46,996 bases of DNA from an uncultured Eubacteriales bacterium (GCA_905205975.1 CAJLFQ010000010.1:1-46996), one strand, 5' to 3'. Positions 15,485 through 23,977 are shown, numbered from the stretch's first letter. Numbers and translations: made by a program. The notes: generated by a model from the letters alone, not told the origin.

Positions 15485-17509
15485 TCAGTAGCGGGCAGCC
15501 TCCGTCTCCGACAGAATGACGCGGTCGTCGCCGCCGAAGCAGACGCGGATCTCATCGTTGCGCTCCGGCTGGATATCTGCGGCAAAGAGCGTGCCGTCTT
15601 CCTGATAGACCGTGTCATAATTTTTGCCGTTCACGGTGATCCAGCAGTACGGCGTGAAGCCTGTCCCGCTGACGGCGATGCCGTCGCCCTTCCGGCGGAT
15701 GCCGGTGATCTGCGCTTCGGTGATCCCCATCTGCAAATCGGTCGGCGTCAGGGTTTTGCCGTTTTCGGAATACCGTTCGCCGTACAGCAGGTCATATTGC
15801 AGGGAGTGCATGGCCAGACCATACGTCTGCGCCGAGAACGCCTCGCGCGAGCGGTGCAGGCGCTGCATTACGCTCCCCGGGAAATTCAGCCGCCGGAAGA
15901 CTTCCGCGCCGAGCTGATAGGCCGACAGCTCTTCGTTTTCGCCGGTCATGCCGAAATTGTTCCAGATGACGTATTCCGTCTGGTAGATGTCGCCGTTGTC
16001 GAGCGCATCGGCTTCGATCAGGCCGAGCGCCGGGAGATGGTCGCCGTACAAAACGACGACATACCGCTCACCCGTCCGGTTCAGCGCATTGAGCAGCTCG
16101 CCGATGAACGCGTCCGTTTCATGGATTTCGTTCAGAAAGAAGTTGAGCTGCGCGAGCTGCTCCGGGTCTTCGACGCCTTCCGCGCGGATATCGCCCTCCA
16201 GCAGGTCGGGGTCGACCGAATACTTGCCGTGCCCCTGCACGGTGATGCCGAAGATGAAATCCGGCCCTTCCGACGCCGCCAGCACGTTCAGGATCTCGTC
16301 GGTCAAGACGGCGTCTTTCGCCCAGCCGATCGAGTTGTATGCGACATCCTGCATATATTCGATGCTGACATAGCGGTCGAAGCCGATCATGGAGAAGACC
16401 TTGAACCGCTCATAAAACAGCCCGACGTTGTTGTGCATGGCCGTCGCCGTGTAGCCCAGGCTCCGCAGGTCATACGCCATGCTGTCGCAGGTGCGGTCCT
16501 TGAGGACGGTTTTGTAGGGGTATTCGCCCGCGCCGAAATAGCGGAGCGCCATCCCGGTCAGCACTTCAAACTCCGTGTTGACCGTGCCCGCGCCGACGGT
16601 CGGCACGTTGAGCAGACCGGAGGGATACGCCGCTTTCAGCGAATTGAACACCGGCGTCGGATCTTCGCTGTATGTGACGCCCGTCAGATGATTCGGGTCG
16701 AAAAAAGACTCCAGCTGGATGAAAATCACATTGGGGCGCGCATTGTCGGCGGGCTTGTCCGGCTGTTTTTCCAGCTTGACGAGGATCGACTGAATCTCGT
16801 TGCCCGAGTAGTCGTTCGGCTTTTTGACGCCGGTGTTGAACAGGCCGTAGGAAAAGCAGTAGGAGAACCCGAGGTTGTCATACGCGCTGACCAGGTTGCC
16901 GAAGCCGTTTTCGAGGCCGGCGACGCGATAGATGCCGTTCATGGAGACGAACATCGACGCCATCACAACGACAAACGCGCCCAGCGTCCGCGGGAGGTTC
17001 GTCTTTGATTTGGGGGCGCGCCGCCAGAGCCAGACGCCTGCGGCAATCAGCCCCGCCAGCAGCAGCCCGATCAGGATGAAATCCAGCACGTTCAGATAGT
17101 ATCCGACGACCTGGAACGCCGTTTTCATGATGCGGAAGTCGACGGCGGACAGCGGCGTCGTCCGGAAGCCGAGCAGGATGCAGTTGGCCAGGCCGAGCAG
17201 CACCCAGACGGTGGAAACCACCGACAGCACGAAGAGCCGCCGCCGGAAAAACAGCGCGGTCATCAGCGTCAGCAGAATGATCAGCGTGTCGCACAGGAAA
17301 GAAAACGGCGCGTTCCAGAGAAAGAGAAAGCTCTTGAGCAGCGAATGACGGCTCAGCGCTTCGATCAGCAGGTTGAGCAGAACCGCCAGAAAGACGCACA
17401 CGGCAACCGGCTTGTCGCGGAAATAGTTGACGGTGTACCGGCCTGTTTTCTTCAGAAATCCGCCGCAGGCGGAAGCGGTTCGCTTCATATATGTTTTGAT
17501 GGCATGCAT
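15485..17509 (-). CDS. LtaS-like phosphoglycerol transferase (alkaline phosphatase superfamily)
   Basis: 674-aa membrane enzyme. Five membrane segments (about residues 34-190) precede an extracytoplasmic sulfatase-type domain. Metal and nucleophile positions expected in LtaS/MdoB enzymes are visible: IQLESFF (Glu267), a threonine in GAGTVNTEFEVLTG (about 309-312), VQGHGKY and LYGDHLPALG. It would transfer glycerol-phosphate units to a lipid- or sugar-linked acceptor to build a surface polymer. The last 80 residues (after GERYSENGKTL) look like an extra beta-sandwich domain not found in minimal LtaS. ATG at 17509 is at the end of a leader of about 70 bases from the promoter at 17586-17614. Confidence 0.85.
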   Translation of the reverse strand: MHAIKTYMKRTASACGGFLKKTGRYTVNYFRDKPVAVCVFLAVLLNLLIEALSRHSLLKSFLFLWNAPFSFLCDTLIILLTLMTALFFRRRLFVLSVVSTVWVLLGLANCILLGFRTTPLSAVDFRIMKTAFQVVGYYLNVLDFILIGLLLAGLIAAGVWLWRRAPKSKTNLPRTLGAFVVVMASMFVSMNGIYRVAGLENGFGNLVSAYDNLGFSYCFSYGLFNTGVKKPNDYSGNEIQSILVKLEKQPDKPADNARPNVIFIQLESFFDPNHLTGVTYSEDPTPVFNSLKAAYPSGLLNVPTVGAGTVNTEFEVLTGMALRYFGAGEYPYKTVLKDRTCDSMAYDLRSLGYTATAMHNNVGLFYERFKVFSMIGFDRYVSIEYMQDVAYNSIGWAKDAVLTDEILNVLAASEGPDFIFGITVQGHGKYSVDPDLLEGDIRAEGVEDPEQLAQLNFFLNEIHETDAFIGELLNALNRTGERYVVVLYGDHLPALGLIEADALDNGDIYQTEYVIWNNFGMTGENEELSAYQLGAEVFRRLNFPGSVMQRLHRSREAFSAQTYGLAMHSLQYDLLYGERYSENGKTLTPTDLQMGITEAQITGIRRKGDGIAVSGTGFTPYCWITVNGKNYDTVYQEDGTLFAADIQPERNDEIRVCFGGDDRVILSETEAARY

Positions 17510-17585
17510 ATCCGTATCCTCAGAAACCCTGCGGAAACCGCAGAGGTGTTGTTTTCAAACGCATCAATCGCGCAGGTGTATATAC

Positions 17586-17614
17586 ATCATATCACAATTG
17601 GGCGAAAAACGCAA
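17586..17614 (-). promoter_or_regulatory. Promoter of the LtaS-like gene
   Basis: Minus-strand TTGCGT and TATGAT spaced by 17 bases. It partly overlaps the MarR remnant on the opposite strand, so the promoter may have been created or exposed when that gene was truncated. Confidence 0.5.
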
Positions 17615-17766
17615 CCGGGCTTGCCGAAGCGGAACGCATTCTGAAAAAGGTCCGCGACAGCGAAACCGCCGCCATGTCCGGTTTGAGCGCGGAAGAGCAG
17701 GCGCAGCTGCTCGCGCTGACCCGGCGGTATGTCGATGCCTGCGCCGCCGCCATGAAAAAGCAGTAA
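17608..17766 (+). pseudogene. C-terminal remnant of a MarR-family regulator
   Basis: A frame with no start ends in TAA and reads GLAEAERILKKVRDSETAA then MSGLSAEEQAQLLALTRRYV. This is the pattern of the last two helices of MarR regulators, where a 'GL-S-EE' turn leads to a final dimerisation helix. The DNA-binding domain is gone. It lies 52 bases upstream of a truncated MATE transporter gene; MarR-MATE pairs are common in Clostridia, so this is probably a decayed efflux operon. The identification is by pattern, without a database search. Confidence 0.55.
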
Positions 17767-17818
17767 GGCATTTTCCGCCGTTCTGTATCTCATTGAAACC
17801 GTTTTGCGAGGGAAATCC

Positions 17819-18247
17819 ATGAAAAAAACAATTGAAAAGCCAATCGAACCGGCTGAACCGGTGAAAGCAGTCGATCCGGTCAAACCGCAGCCGGAAGCGG
17901 ATCTGAAGCTGGCGCACGAAATCAGCTTCCGCTGGCTGATTCTGTTTGCGCTGCCGACGATCTGCTCCAGCATTTTTTCCAACCTGTACACCGCAGTGGA
18001 CGGCGCGTTTGTCGCGCGGTGGATCCATACCGACGCGCTCTCCGCGATCAACATCACCATGCCCATGACATACCTGGCCTCTGCGCTCGGCATGATGTTC
18101 GGCATCGGCGGCAACGCGCTGACGTACGGGACGATTCGCCGCGCGCAGACGGATTTCATCGTCACATCCGGCATTTCCGACTGGGCGCTCCAATTCAAAA
18201 CGGGCTGCCGGTCTGAATTCGTCATCATCGACGTCTGCGGGCCGTGA
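17819..18247 (+). pseudogene. Truncated MATE-family efflux transporter
   Basis: The frame encodes 142 residues against about 450 for an intact MATE transporter. After a charged Pro/Glu-rich leader, the first two membrane helices are recognisable: LILFALPTICSSIFSNLYTA, DGAFVARWIHTDALSAINI and MTYLASALGMMFGIGGNALT. Beyond residue 110 the similarity stops and an unrelated tail ends at TGA 18247; no later MATE helices are found downstream. ATG at 17819 follows GAGGGAAATCC, so the fragment may still be translated. The upstream MarR remnant supports decay of a regulator-transporter pair. Confidence 0.75.
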
Positions 18248-18339
18248 ACCAAATCGGCGCATGAGCGCATCGACCGGGGCGGCGATGCGCGAAGCGGCCT
18301 GTTTGGCAGTTTTTTACGCGCCGATCGTTCAGGCTTCCG

Positions 18340-18382
18340 AAAGGGCCTGCTGTCTGTGCATGACAGCAGGCCCTTTCGTTTT
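18340..18382 (+). terminator. Terminator downstream of the MATE remnant
   Basis: A perfect 12-bp stem (GGGCCTGCTGTC and complement) is followed by TTTCGTTTT. It may be the original terminator of the decayed MarR-MATE operon. Confidence 0.8.
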
Positions 18383-18394
18383 GCCCTGAGCCCT

Positions 18395-18652
18395 TGCGGG
18401 GTCGCGTCGCTTTTGACGCGGGCAACGCCCAAAAGCGCTTTGCCCTGCGCCTGCGGGGGAGGTGGGTGAATACCGGAGGTTCTGCGGGTGGCTGGGCGGG
18501 AACGTGGTGTTCCGCGGTGTCTGCGGGGGTATCCCGGTGGAACTTTCTCTGTGTGCCGGAGGTCCGGACGAGACGACGTCCCCCATGTGCCGGAGGGAAA
18601 GGCGAGGCAGCGTGTATCTGCTTTGCCCTTTGTCTGGCATTCCCTTCGGTGC
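18395..18652. repeat. GC-rich non-coding block with a sub-module shared with 42790-42845
   Basis: No gene is seen between the MATE remnant terminator and the next terminator. The part around 18560-18610 resembles 42790-42845: both read on the minus strand contain a GGGGGA-GACGT-TCGTC-C-GCC-C pattern and would encode similar nonsense peptides. It is probably another piece of the interspersed repeat mosaic. Confidence 0.4.
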
Positions 18653-18713
18653 AAAAAACGCCCCATTTGTTCGTACATGCATGGTCGCATACCGGTACGG
18701 ACAAATGGGGCGT
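18653..18713 (-). terminator. Terminator of the glpP-rnmV operon
   Basis: On the minus strand a long stem (ACGCCCCATTTGT followed by CCGTAC, pairing with GTAC and ACAAATGGGGCGT) ends in a run of six T. It lies about 55 bases after the last gene of the operon. Confidence 0.85.
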
Positions 18714-18766
18714 CGTTTCGGTTTTCCGCGCGGTTTTATCTGTTTTGTTCAGCAGAACGGTGTTTG

Positions 18767-19585
18767 TCACGATCTGCCGCCGGGCTTTTCATCTTCCCGG
18801 AGCAGCTTTCTGCCGCGCCAGAAGGCGTATGCCATCTCCATCAGCATCGCCGCAGCAAAGAATTCCCGCGAGGAGGCGCGTCTCGCCCGGACGGAAAGCA
18901 TCTCTTCACGCAGGTAGACGGTATGGCGTTCCGCATCGACCGACAGAATCGACGAGGCATAGCCCTCTTGTTCGGCATCCGCCAGAAACGCCTGCATCGC
19001 TTCCGCATCGGCAAACGGCTCGCCCTGCGGACGCAGGACGATCCGGTCAACCAGCACACCCAGCACGAGCGTCACCGCCAGCACAGCCGCCGTCAGCAGC
19101 AGCGTATTGCGCACGGTCTTTCTGCGCTTGGCGCGCGCCGCGTCTGTCCGGCCGTCGTTCAGACAGAGCAGGCTGCCGGAAAAGATCCGCCGCAGCAAAA
19201 GGTCAAGCGCCGCAGCGGCCCAGACTGAGAGATCGAGTGCCGCAGACAGCAGCCGGAAGAATCCGTTCACCGTCCGCCCGGCAGGCAGAACAGCCAGCAG
19301 GACTGCACCGAGCAGCAGCACCGTGCAGACGCCTGTCCCCGCCAGCAGCGACAGGGCGCGCCGGCAAACCGGCGCCGCCTGATAATCGGTCAGGTTCCAG
19401 CCGGCCAGCATCCGCCGGACGGCGCAGACTGCATCCCAAACGGCCAGCCCAGCGCCGATCAGACCGGCGGCAGACGCCGCATACCACGGTACGGCCGGAA
19501 TCAGGCGGCAGGCGATCAGCACGGCTGCACCGGCAGCCAGAATTCCATAGGGGCGTTTTTCTCGCATCCGTTCGCGTTTCATCAT
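18767..19585 (-). CDS. Hypothetical membrane protein
   Basis: 272-aa protein with about five hydrophobic segments: two near residues 13-50, two at about 78-125 (including TGVCTVLLLGAVLLAVLPAG) and one at about 160-180 (LLLTAAVLAVTLVLGVLV), followed by a soluble C-terminal region. That region contains EEMLSVRARRASSREFF. I do not recognise a family. ATG at 19585 follows AAAGGAG, and its start overlaps the rnmV stop by four bases, so it is the third gene of the glpP-rnmV operon. Confidence 0.7.
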   Translation of the reverse strand: MMKRERMREKRPYGILAAGAAVLIACRLIPAVPWYAASAAGLIGAGLAVWDAVCAVRRMLAGWNLTDYQAAPVCRRALSLLAGTGVCTVLLLGAVLLAVLPAGRTVNGFFRLLSAALDLSVWAAAALDLLLRRIFSGSLLCLNDGRTDAARAKRRKTVRNTLLLTAAVLAVTLVLGVLVDRIVLRPQGEPFADAEAMQAFLADAEQEGYASSILSVDAERHTVYLREEMLSVRARRASSREFFAAAMLMEMAYAFWRGRKLLREDEKPGGRS

Positions 19586-20241
19586 TCCGCAGGCTCCTTT
19601 TCGTTTGTATGCTGCCGGTTTGCGTCTGTTTCGGCATCCGCCAGAAACCGGCGGTAGGATGCGCGGTACTGCTTCATTTCGAGCATCTCGACCAACGCAC
19701 TGACGGAGATATCCGGCGGCAGCGCCATCGCCTTCAGCAGGGCGGCGCGTTTGGCGGCGCTGCCCGCACGGCCGAAGAAGCCCGCGTCATACAAATCGCC
19801 GCGGGTAACGGGTTCGTCTGCTTCTGCGGCTTCATCCGGTTCATCCGGTTCCGTCAGAATGACTGCGCCGGCCGCGGCCAGCGCCGAGCGAATGCGTTCC
19901 GCGCTCATCGCCTCCACGCCCAGCAGTCCGGCGGCGCCAGGCTTCTGCTTGCGCCGTTCCTTGCCGGGGATGGCCGGGACGTATGCAAACCGCACATTGC
20001 GGCTCCCCAGCAGCGCGCGCAGGCGCGTCCGGATCAGGAGACCTGCGCCGTCGCTGTCGGTAAGCAGGATCAGCCCGCGCTCTTCGGCAATCTGCCGCAG
20101 CATCTGCCGCTTTTCGCCGTTGTGAAAGACGGAAAACCCGCCCAATTCAATGACCAGCGTGTCCACCGCCGCCCGCACGGCGTGTGCATCGTACCGACCT
20201 TCGACGGCGACGGCTTCCCGCAGCTTTGGTTTCGGGTTCAT
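19582..20241 (-). CDS. rnmV: Ribonuclease M5 with C-terminal DUF4093
   Basis: 219-aa Toprim-domain nuclease that matures 5S rRNA in Firmicutes. The Toprim acidic motifs are visible as AVAVEGRYDA near the N-terminus and LLTDSDGAG around residue 60. The C-terminal half (GDLYDAGFFGRAGSAAKRAALLKA) matches the small DUF4093 module that commonly follows in Clostridia. The usual neighbours ksgA and tatD are absent. ATG at 20241 follows AGGAGG at seven bases and overlaps the glpP stop. Confidence 0.88.
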   Translation of the reverse strand: MNPKPKLREAVAVEGRYDAHAVRAAVDTLVIELGGFSVFHNGEKRQMLRQIAEERGLILLTDSDGAGLLIRTRLRALLGSRNVRFAYVPAIPGKERRKQKPGAAGLLGVEAMSAERIRSALAAAGAVILTEPDEPDEAAEADEPVTRGDLYDAGFFGRAGSAAKRAALLKAMALPPDISVSALVEMLEMKQYRASYRRFLADAETDANRQHTNEKEPAE

Positions 20242-20801
20242 GTCGCCGCCTCCTGTTCCGGTCTGCACAGCGTTTTCATGGAGATGGTGACGGCGTCGAC
20301 GCCCGATTTCAGGATCTGCTGCGCCATGCGTTTGGATTGAATCAGTCCGCCCGCAATCAGCGGAAGCCCCAGCCGCGCGCGCAGCATGGGGAAGAGCGGC
20401 GTGCAGAGCGCGGGCAAAAGCTCGACATAGTCGGGTTTCGCTTTTTCAATGGCGGCGACGCTCTTTTCCAGCGCGCTGCCGTCAATCAGGAAGCAGCGCT
20501 GGACGGCGGTGACCCCGAGGCGGCGGCACGCGGTGATGACAGGCGTCCGCGTGCTGATGACGCCCGCCGGCGCATACCGGCCGCAGAGATATTCGGCGCC
20601 GAATTCGTCGGCCGCCAGCCCGCGGATCAGGTCGATGTGCACCATGCCGCGCTTTCCGACGGTTTTCAGGCACTGGAAAACTTCGTCGAGGTCGGCGATG
20701 TGGCTGTGCATCAGCACGCAGAGGTCATATTCGCTTTCCAGAAACCGCCGCAGCTGCGCAAAATCGTTGACGGCGGGGATAATGCCATGAATGTCGGTCA
20801 T
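20238..20801 (-). CDS. glpP: Glycerol-3-phosphate responsive antiterminator GlpP
   Basis: 187-aa protein of the GlpP family. In Bacillus, GlpP binds glycerol-3-phosphate and the glpD leader RNA to prevent termination. Typical segments are LMHSHIADL, GMVHIDLIRGLAADEFGAEYL, ISTRTPVITACRRLG and LPLIAGGLIQSKRM near the C-terminus. No glp structural gene or recognisable GlpP target leader lies nearby; the operon partner is rnmV, so its target must be elsewhere if the function is kept. ATG at 20801 follows GGAGG. Confidence 0.9.
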   Translation of the reverse strand: MTDIHGIIPAVNDFAQLRRFLESEYDLCVLMHSHIADLDEVFQCLKTVGKRGMVHIDLIRGLAADEFGAEYLCGRYAPAGVISTRTPVITACRRLGVTAVQRCFLIDGSALEKSVAAIEKAKPDYVELLPALCTPLFPMLRARLGLPLIAGGLIQSKRMAQQILKSGVDAVTISMKTLCRPEQEAAT

Positions 20802-20839
20802 AGGAAACCTCCGGAATGTAGGGGTGGGGGAGGACGCGC

Positions 20840-21060
20840 GGGGGACAGTTGGGGGTGCCTCGGTGGATATCGGTTGGGTGGTGTGCCTCGGTGGATAGCG
20901 GTTGGGGGGTGTATCTCGGCGGATATGCGATGTTCCACCTCATCCGCCTCGCGATGCTCGGCACCAGCGGGCTTTCCGAAGGAATGCCTGCGTCCCCTTC
21001 GTAGGGGAAGGCTCGTACCATACCCGATGTATCGCCTCGTAGGGGACGCTGCGGGCAGCC
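20840..21060 (+). repeat. Interspersed intergenic repeat, copy 4
   Basis: Three 28-base units start at 20857, 20885 and 20913 (GCCTCGGTGGATATCGGTTG and variants). They are followed by GATGTTCCACCTCATCCG, the AGCGGGCTTTCCGAAGGAAT core, and hairpin-forming TCCCCTTCGTAGGGGA pieces. The copy fills the gap between glpP and the next gene. Confidence 0.8.
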
Positions 21061-21062
21061 CC

Positions 21063-21701
21063 TCACGCAAGGACACAGGCAGCGGCGCCGAGGCAGTACA
21101 TGGCTGCGCCGCAGAGACCGCGCAGGATCCCACGGCATTCCTCCGAAGCCAGCCGTCGGAGCATCCATTCCGCCGCAGCGGCTGCAATCAGTCCCGCCGC
21201 AGCACCCAGCCGCAGTGCGCCGGGCTGTATCCCGCTCATATGCGCGATCCAGACGGCGGCGGCGGGCGATAGAGCCGACGTCCACCGGCCGGGCAGGAAC
21301 AGCACCATCGTCCCAAGTGCAAAGCAGAGCATCGCCGAGCCTTCCATCGTGCCGGGTGGGATCCATGTCAGCAGCACAAAGCTCAGCGCCAAAAGAATGA
21401 TTCCGCAGGCCGCCGGAAGCAGGCCGTTCGCACGTTTTTTCACGCACGCTTCCCGCGCAGGCGTCGGATGAAGCGGTTTCTTCGCGCCGAACCCGGTACT
21501 GCGTGCCGCGCAGGTGTCGGTGCAATTCATCCCAATCTCAGCAGGCGGTGCGGCGTTCCGTTTTCCCTCAGCGGAGTCCGTGCGGCATGCTGTCTGTCCC
21601 GGTTTCTCTGCGGCGCAGGTCGCGGCACTGAGTGCCGCAAGCAGCGTCAGGCATGCGGCGGACACGGTCTGTGCCGTCCGCGAAAGCTCTGCAAAAGTCA
21701 T
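21063..21701 (-). CDS. Hypothetical membrane protein
   Basis: 212-aa protein without a recognised family. It has an N-terminal hydrophobic stretch (TVSAACLTLLAALSAATCAA) that may be a signal or anchor, a polar middle, and three to four hydrophobic segments from about residue 95 on. The start is unsure: ATG at 21701 has a weak GGGGCGG site, and an in-frame ATG lies at 21752. It ends right at the edge of repeat copy 4. Codon use looks like that of its neighbours, but it could be a diverged or non-functional gene. Confidence 0.5.
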   Translation of the reverse strand: MTFAELSRTAQTVSAACLTLLAALSAATCAAEKPGQTACRTDSAEGKRNAAPPAEIGMNCTDTCAARSTGFGAKKPLHPTPAREACVKKRANGLLPAACGIILLALSFVLLTWIPPGTMEGSAMLCFALGTMVLFLPGRWTSALSPAAAVWIAHMSGIQPGALRLGAAAGLIAAAAAEWMLRRLASEECRGILRGLCGAAMYCLGAAACVLA

Positions 21702-21812
21702 GCGGTTCCGCCCCGTTTCTGTTTCAGAAATGACCCTTTTGGCGCATTTCAAGCCGGAAGGGTTCTCTGTTTTCGTATGCAGCAGACGGCGCGGATATGC
21801 GTTTGGTATGCA

Positions 21813-21845
21813 AACCCGGCGGCAGGTTGCACCTGCCGCCGGGTT
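21813..21845 (-). terminator. Terminator of nifS-nifU
   Basis: A perfect 15-bp stem (AACCCGGCGGCAGGT and complement) with a three-base loop lies 26 bases after the nifU stop. The stem's own T residues are extended by one more on the minus strand. Confidence 0.7.
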
Positions 21846-21870
21846 CCGTTTCAGTCCGTTTCAGGCAGAC

Positions 21871-22344
21871 TTATTTGTCTTCGTGCGCTTCTTCGGCTTC
21901 CTCATGTTCCGCATGATCGTGGTCATGATGGCAGGCGGCACAGTCGCCGGTGCAGCCGATGTACGGCGTCGGGTCGATGCCCTGACGGCGGTAGTAATCG
22001 GCGATGGCCGACTTGATGGCCTCTTCCGCCAGCACGGAGCAGTGGATTTTGACCGGGGGCAGACCTTCCAGCGCTTCGACGACGGCGGAGTTCGTCAGCT
22101 TCAGCGCCTCTTCAATCGGTTTGCCCTTGACCAGCTCGGTCGCCATCGACGACGTGGCGACGGCGGCGCCGCAGCCAAACGTCTGGAACTTGATGTCCTC
22201 GATGATGCCGTTTTCGATCTTCATGTAGATCTTCATGATGTCGCCGCACTTCAGGTTGCCGACCTGTCCGACGGCGTTTGCGTCTTCAATCACACCGACG
22301 TTGCGCGGGTGCGAGAAATGATCCATAACTTTTTCGGAATACAT
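21871..22344 (-). CDS. nifU: Fe-S cluster scaffold protein NifU/IscU-like with metal-binding tail
   Basis: 157-aa scaffold on which Fe-S clusters are assembled with sulfur from the cysteine desulfurase encoded just upstream. The three ligand cysteines are at KCGD (Cys33), FGCGAAV (Cys58) and IHCSVLAEEAI (Cys102), and the N-terminus MYSEKVMDHFSHPRNVG is canonical. Beyond residue 130 comes an unusual tail with three cysteines (CTGDCAAC) and then HHDHDHAEHEE, rich in His and acidic residues. ATG at 22344 follows AGGAAAGGA. It is co-transcribed with nifS, 62 bases upstream. Confidence 0.9.
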   Translation of the reverse strand: MYSEKVMDHFSHPRNVGVIEDANAVGQVGNLKCGDIMKIYMKIENGIIEDIKFQTFGCGAAVATSSMATELVKGKPIEEALKLTNSAVVEALEGLPPVKIHCSVLAEEAIKSAIADYYRRQGIDPTPYIGCTGDCAACHHDHDHAEHEEAEEAHEDK

Positions 22345-22406
22345 ATATTTTTTCCTTTCCTGCCCGAATGCCGGGCGTTTTCGCTTGATTTCGTTTGATT
22401 TTTAGA

Positions 22407-23573
22407 TCAGCCGTGCCAGACCGGACTCATCGCGCGGAGGCGTTCGACGACTTCCGGCAGAACGCGTGCAATTTTTTCCACATCTTCCACCGTATTGTAC
22501 CGGCCGAGCGACAGACGGAGCGAACCGTGCGCCGTTTCATGCTTCATGCCGAGCGCCATCAGCACATGGGAGGGATCCAGCGAGCCGGTGGAACAGGCGG
22601 AACCGGTGGAGGCGGCGATGCCGTTCAGGTCGAGCAGGAGCACCATCGATTCGCCTTCGATGCCTTCGACGGTCAGGCTGACCAGACCGGGGAGGCGATT
22701 CGTCCGGCTGCCGGTCGCCGTCGTCTTCGGGATCTTCAGCAGGCTTTCAAACAGCTGCTCGCGCAGGGCGGTCAGCCGTTCGGTTTCGGCCGCCATGTGG
22801 TCGGAAGCCGCTTTCAGCGCCGCGGCCATGCCGACGATGCCGGCGACGTTTTCCGTCCCGCTGCGGCGGCCGCGTTCCTGACCGCCGCCTTCGACGAGGT
22901 GGCGAACCTTGGATCCGCGGCGCATATACAAAAATCCGACGCCGCGCGGGCCGTTGAACTTATGTGCGCTGGCGGAGAGCAGGTCGATGTTCATCGCTTT
23001 GACGTCGACCGGGATGTGGCCGACGGCCTGAACCGCGTCGGTATGGAAAAGGATCTTCTTTTCGCGGCAGATTCTGCCCAGTTCGGCGACCGGCTCAATC
23101 GTGCCGATTTCGTTGTTGGCCATCATGACGGAAACGAGCGTCGTCTCCGGGGTGATGGCTGCCGCCAGCGTTTCCGGCGAGACGAAGCCTTCGCTGTCTA
23201 CGGGCAGATAGGTGACGGAAAAGCCCTCTTTTTCCAAGCGTTTTGCCGAATGCAGAATCGCGTGGTGCTCGATCTGCGAGGTGATGATGTGTCGGCCGCG
23301 CTTTTCATTTTCATAGGCTGCGCCGAAAAGGACGTTGTTATCCGATTCCGTGCCGCCGCTGGTGAAAATGATTTCGTCGGGTTCGGCGTTGATAATGGCG
23401 GCAATCGTCTTGCGCGCTTCGTTCAACGCTTCCCGCGGTTTGTTGGAGAACGAATAAATTGACGACGGATTGCCGTAGTACTCTTTGAAATACGGCTGCA
23501 TCGCTTCGATGGCCTCGTCGCAGACGCGCGTGGTTGCAGAGTTATCTGCATAAACATATCCGTTTTTGTCCAT
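22407..23573 (-). CDS. nifS: Cysteine desulfurase NifS/IscS
   Basis: 388-aa PLP enzyme that moves sulfur from cysteine to the NifU scaffold. The start VYADNSATTRVCDEAI, the PLP lysine in SASAHKFNGPRGVGF and the sulfur-accepting cysteine in STGSACSTGSLDPSH are all present. NifS-NifU as a two-gene unit is the usual clostridial housekeeping Fe-S system. ATG at 23573 is chosen because the family begins MxKxxYxDNxATT; the upstream GAAAGGG is a bit far (15 bases). A TATAAT lies on the minus strand at about 23605. Confidence 0.92.
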   Translation of the reverse strand: MDKNGYVYADNSATTRVCDEAIEAMQPYFKEYYGNPSSIYSFSNKPREALNEARKTIAAIINAEPDEIIFTSGGTESDNNVLFGAAYENEKRGRHIITSQIEHHAILHSAKRLEKEGFSVTYLPVDSEGFVSPETLAAAITPETTLVSVMMANNEIGTIEPVAELGRICREKKILFHTDAVQAVGHIPVDVKAMNIDLLSASAHKFNGPRGVGFLYMRRGSKVRHLVEGGGQERGRRSGTENVAGIVGMAAALKAASDHMAAETERLTALREQLFESLLKIPKTTATGSRTNRLPGLVSLTVEGIEGESMVLLLDLNGIAASTGSACSTGSLDPSHVLMALGMKHETAHGSLRLSLGRYNTVEDVEKIARVLPEVVERLRAMSPVWHG

Positions 23574-23639
23574 ATATCTATTTTCATGCCCTTTCTGTTG
23601 GATTATAATATCTGAAAACACTGTTTTTCAGTGGAGATA

Positions 23640-23905
23640 TGCGGTTGGATTTTGAGATGCGCGCAGGCGTGTGCCTTGGTGGATACCCACTGTTCCACCT
23701 CATCCGGGTTCGCTTCGCTCACCCACCAGCGGGCTTTCCGAAGGAATGCCTGCGTCCCCTTCGTAGGGGAAGGCTCATACCATACCCGATGTATTGCCTC
23801 ATAGGGGAAGGCTTATCGCCTGTGGCATGGCCGCTGGCTCGTACCATACCCAATGTATCGCCTCGTAGTGGACGCGGTTATGCCTGCGGGGTGGGTGCTG
23901 GCTTA
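23640..23905 (+). repeat. Interspersed intergenic repeat, copy 5
   Basis: It contains the tail of a 28-base unit (GTGCCTTGGTGGATACCCAC), the complete core from CACCTCATCCGGGTTCGC to GAATGCCTGCG, and several variants of the TCCCCTTCGTAGGGGA hairpin with CCATACCCGATGTAT. It occupies the gap between nifS and rnhA. Confidence 0.8.
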
Positions 23906-23945
23906 TCGCCTGTCGGATTACGCATCGTCGGCTTGCGTATCCTGC

Positions 23946-23976
23946 TGGGAAACACGCGATTTCCGCGTGTTTCCCA
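23946..23976 (-). terminator. Hairpin at the end of rnhA
   Basis: A perfect 13-bp stem (TGGGAAACACGCG and complement) overlaps or follows the rnhA stop directly, without a clear T run beyond it. Termination is likely but unproven. Confidence 0.5.
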
Positions 23977-23977
23977 T

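Noticed and set aside
17587..18690. 367-codon minus-strand frame over the MATE remnant region
   Set aside because: It runs through two terminator hairpins, has Arg/Pro-rich composition, and is antisense to recognisable MATE helices.
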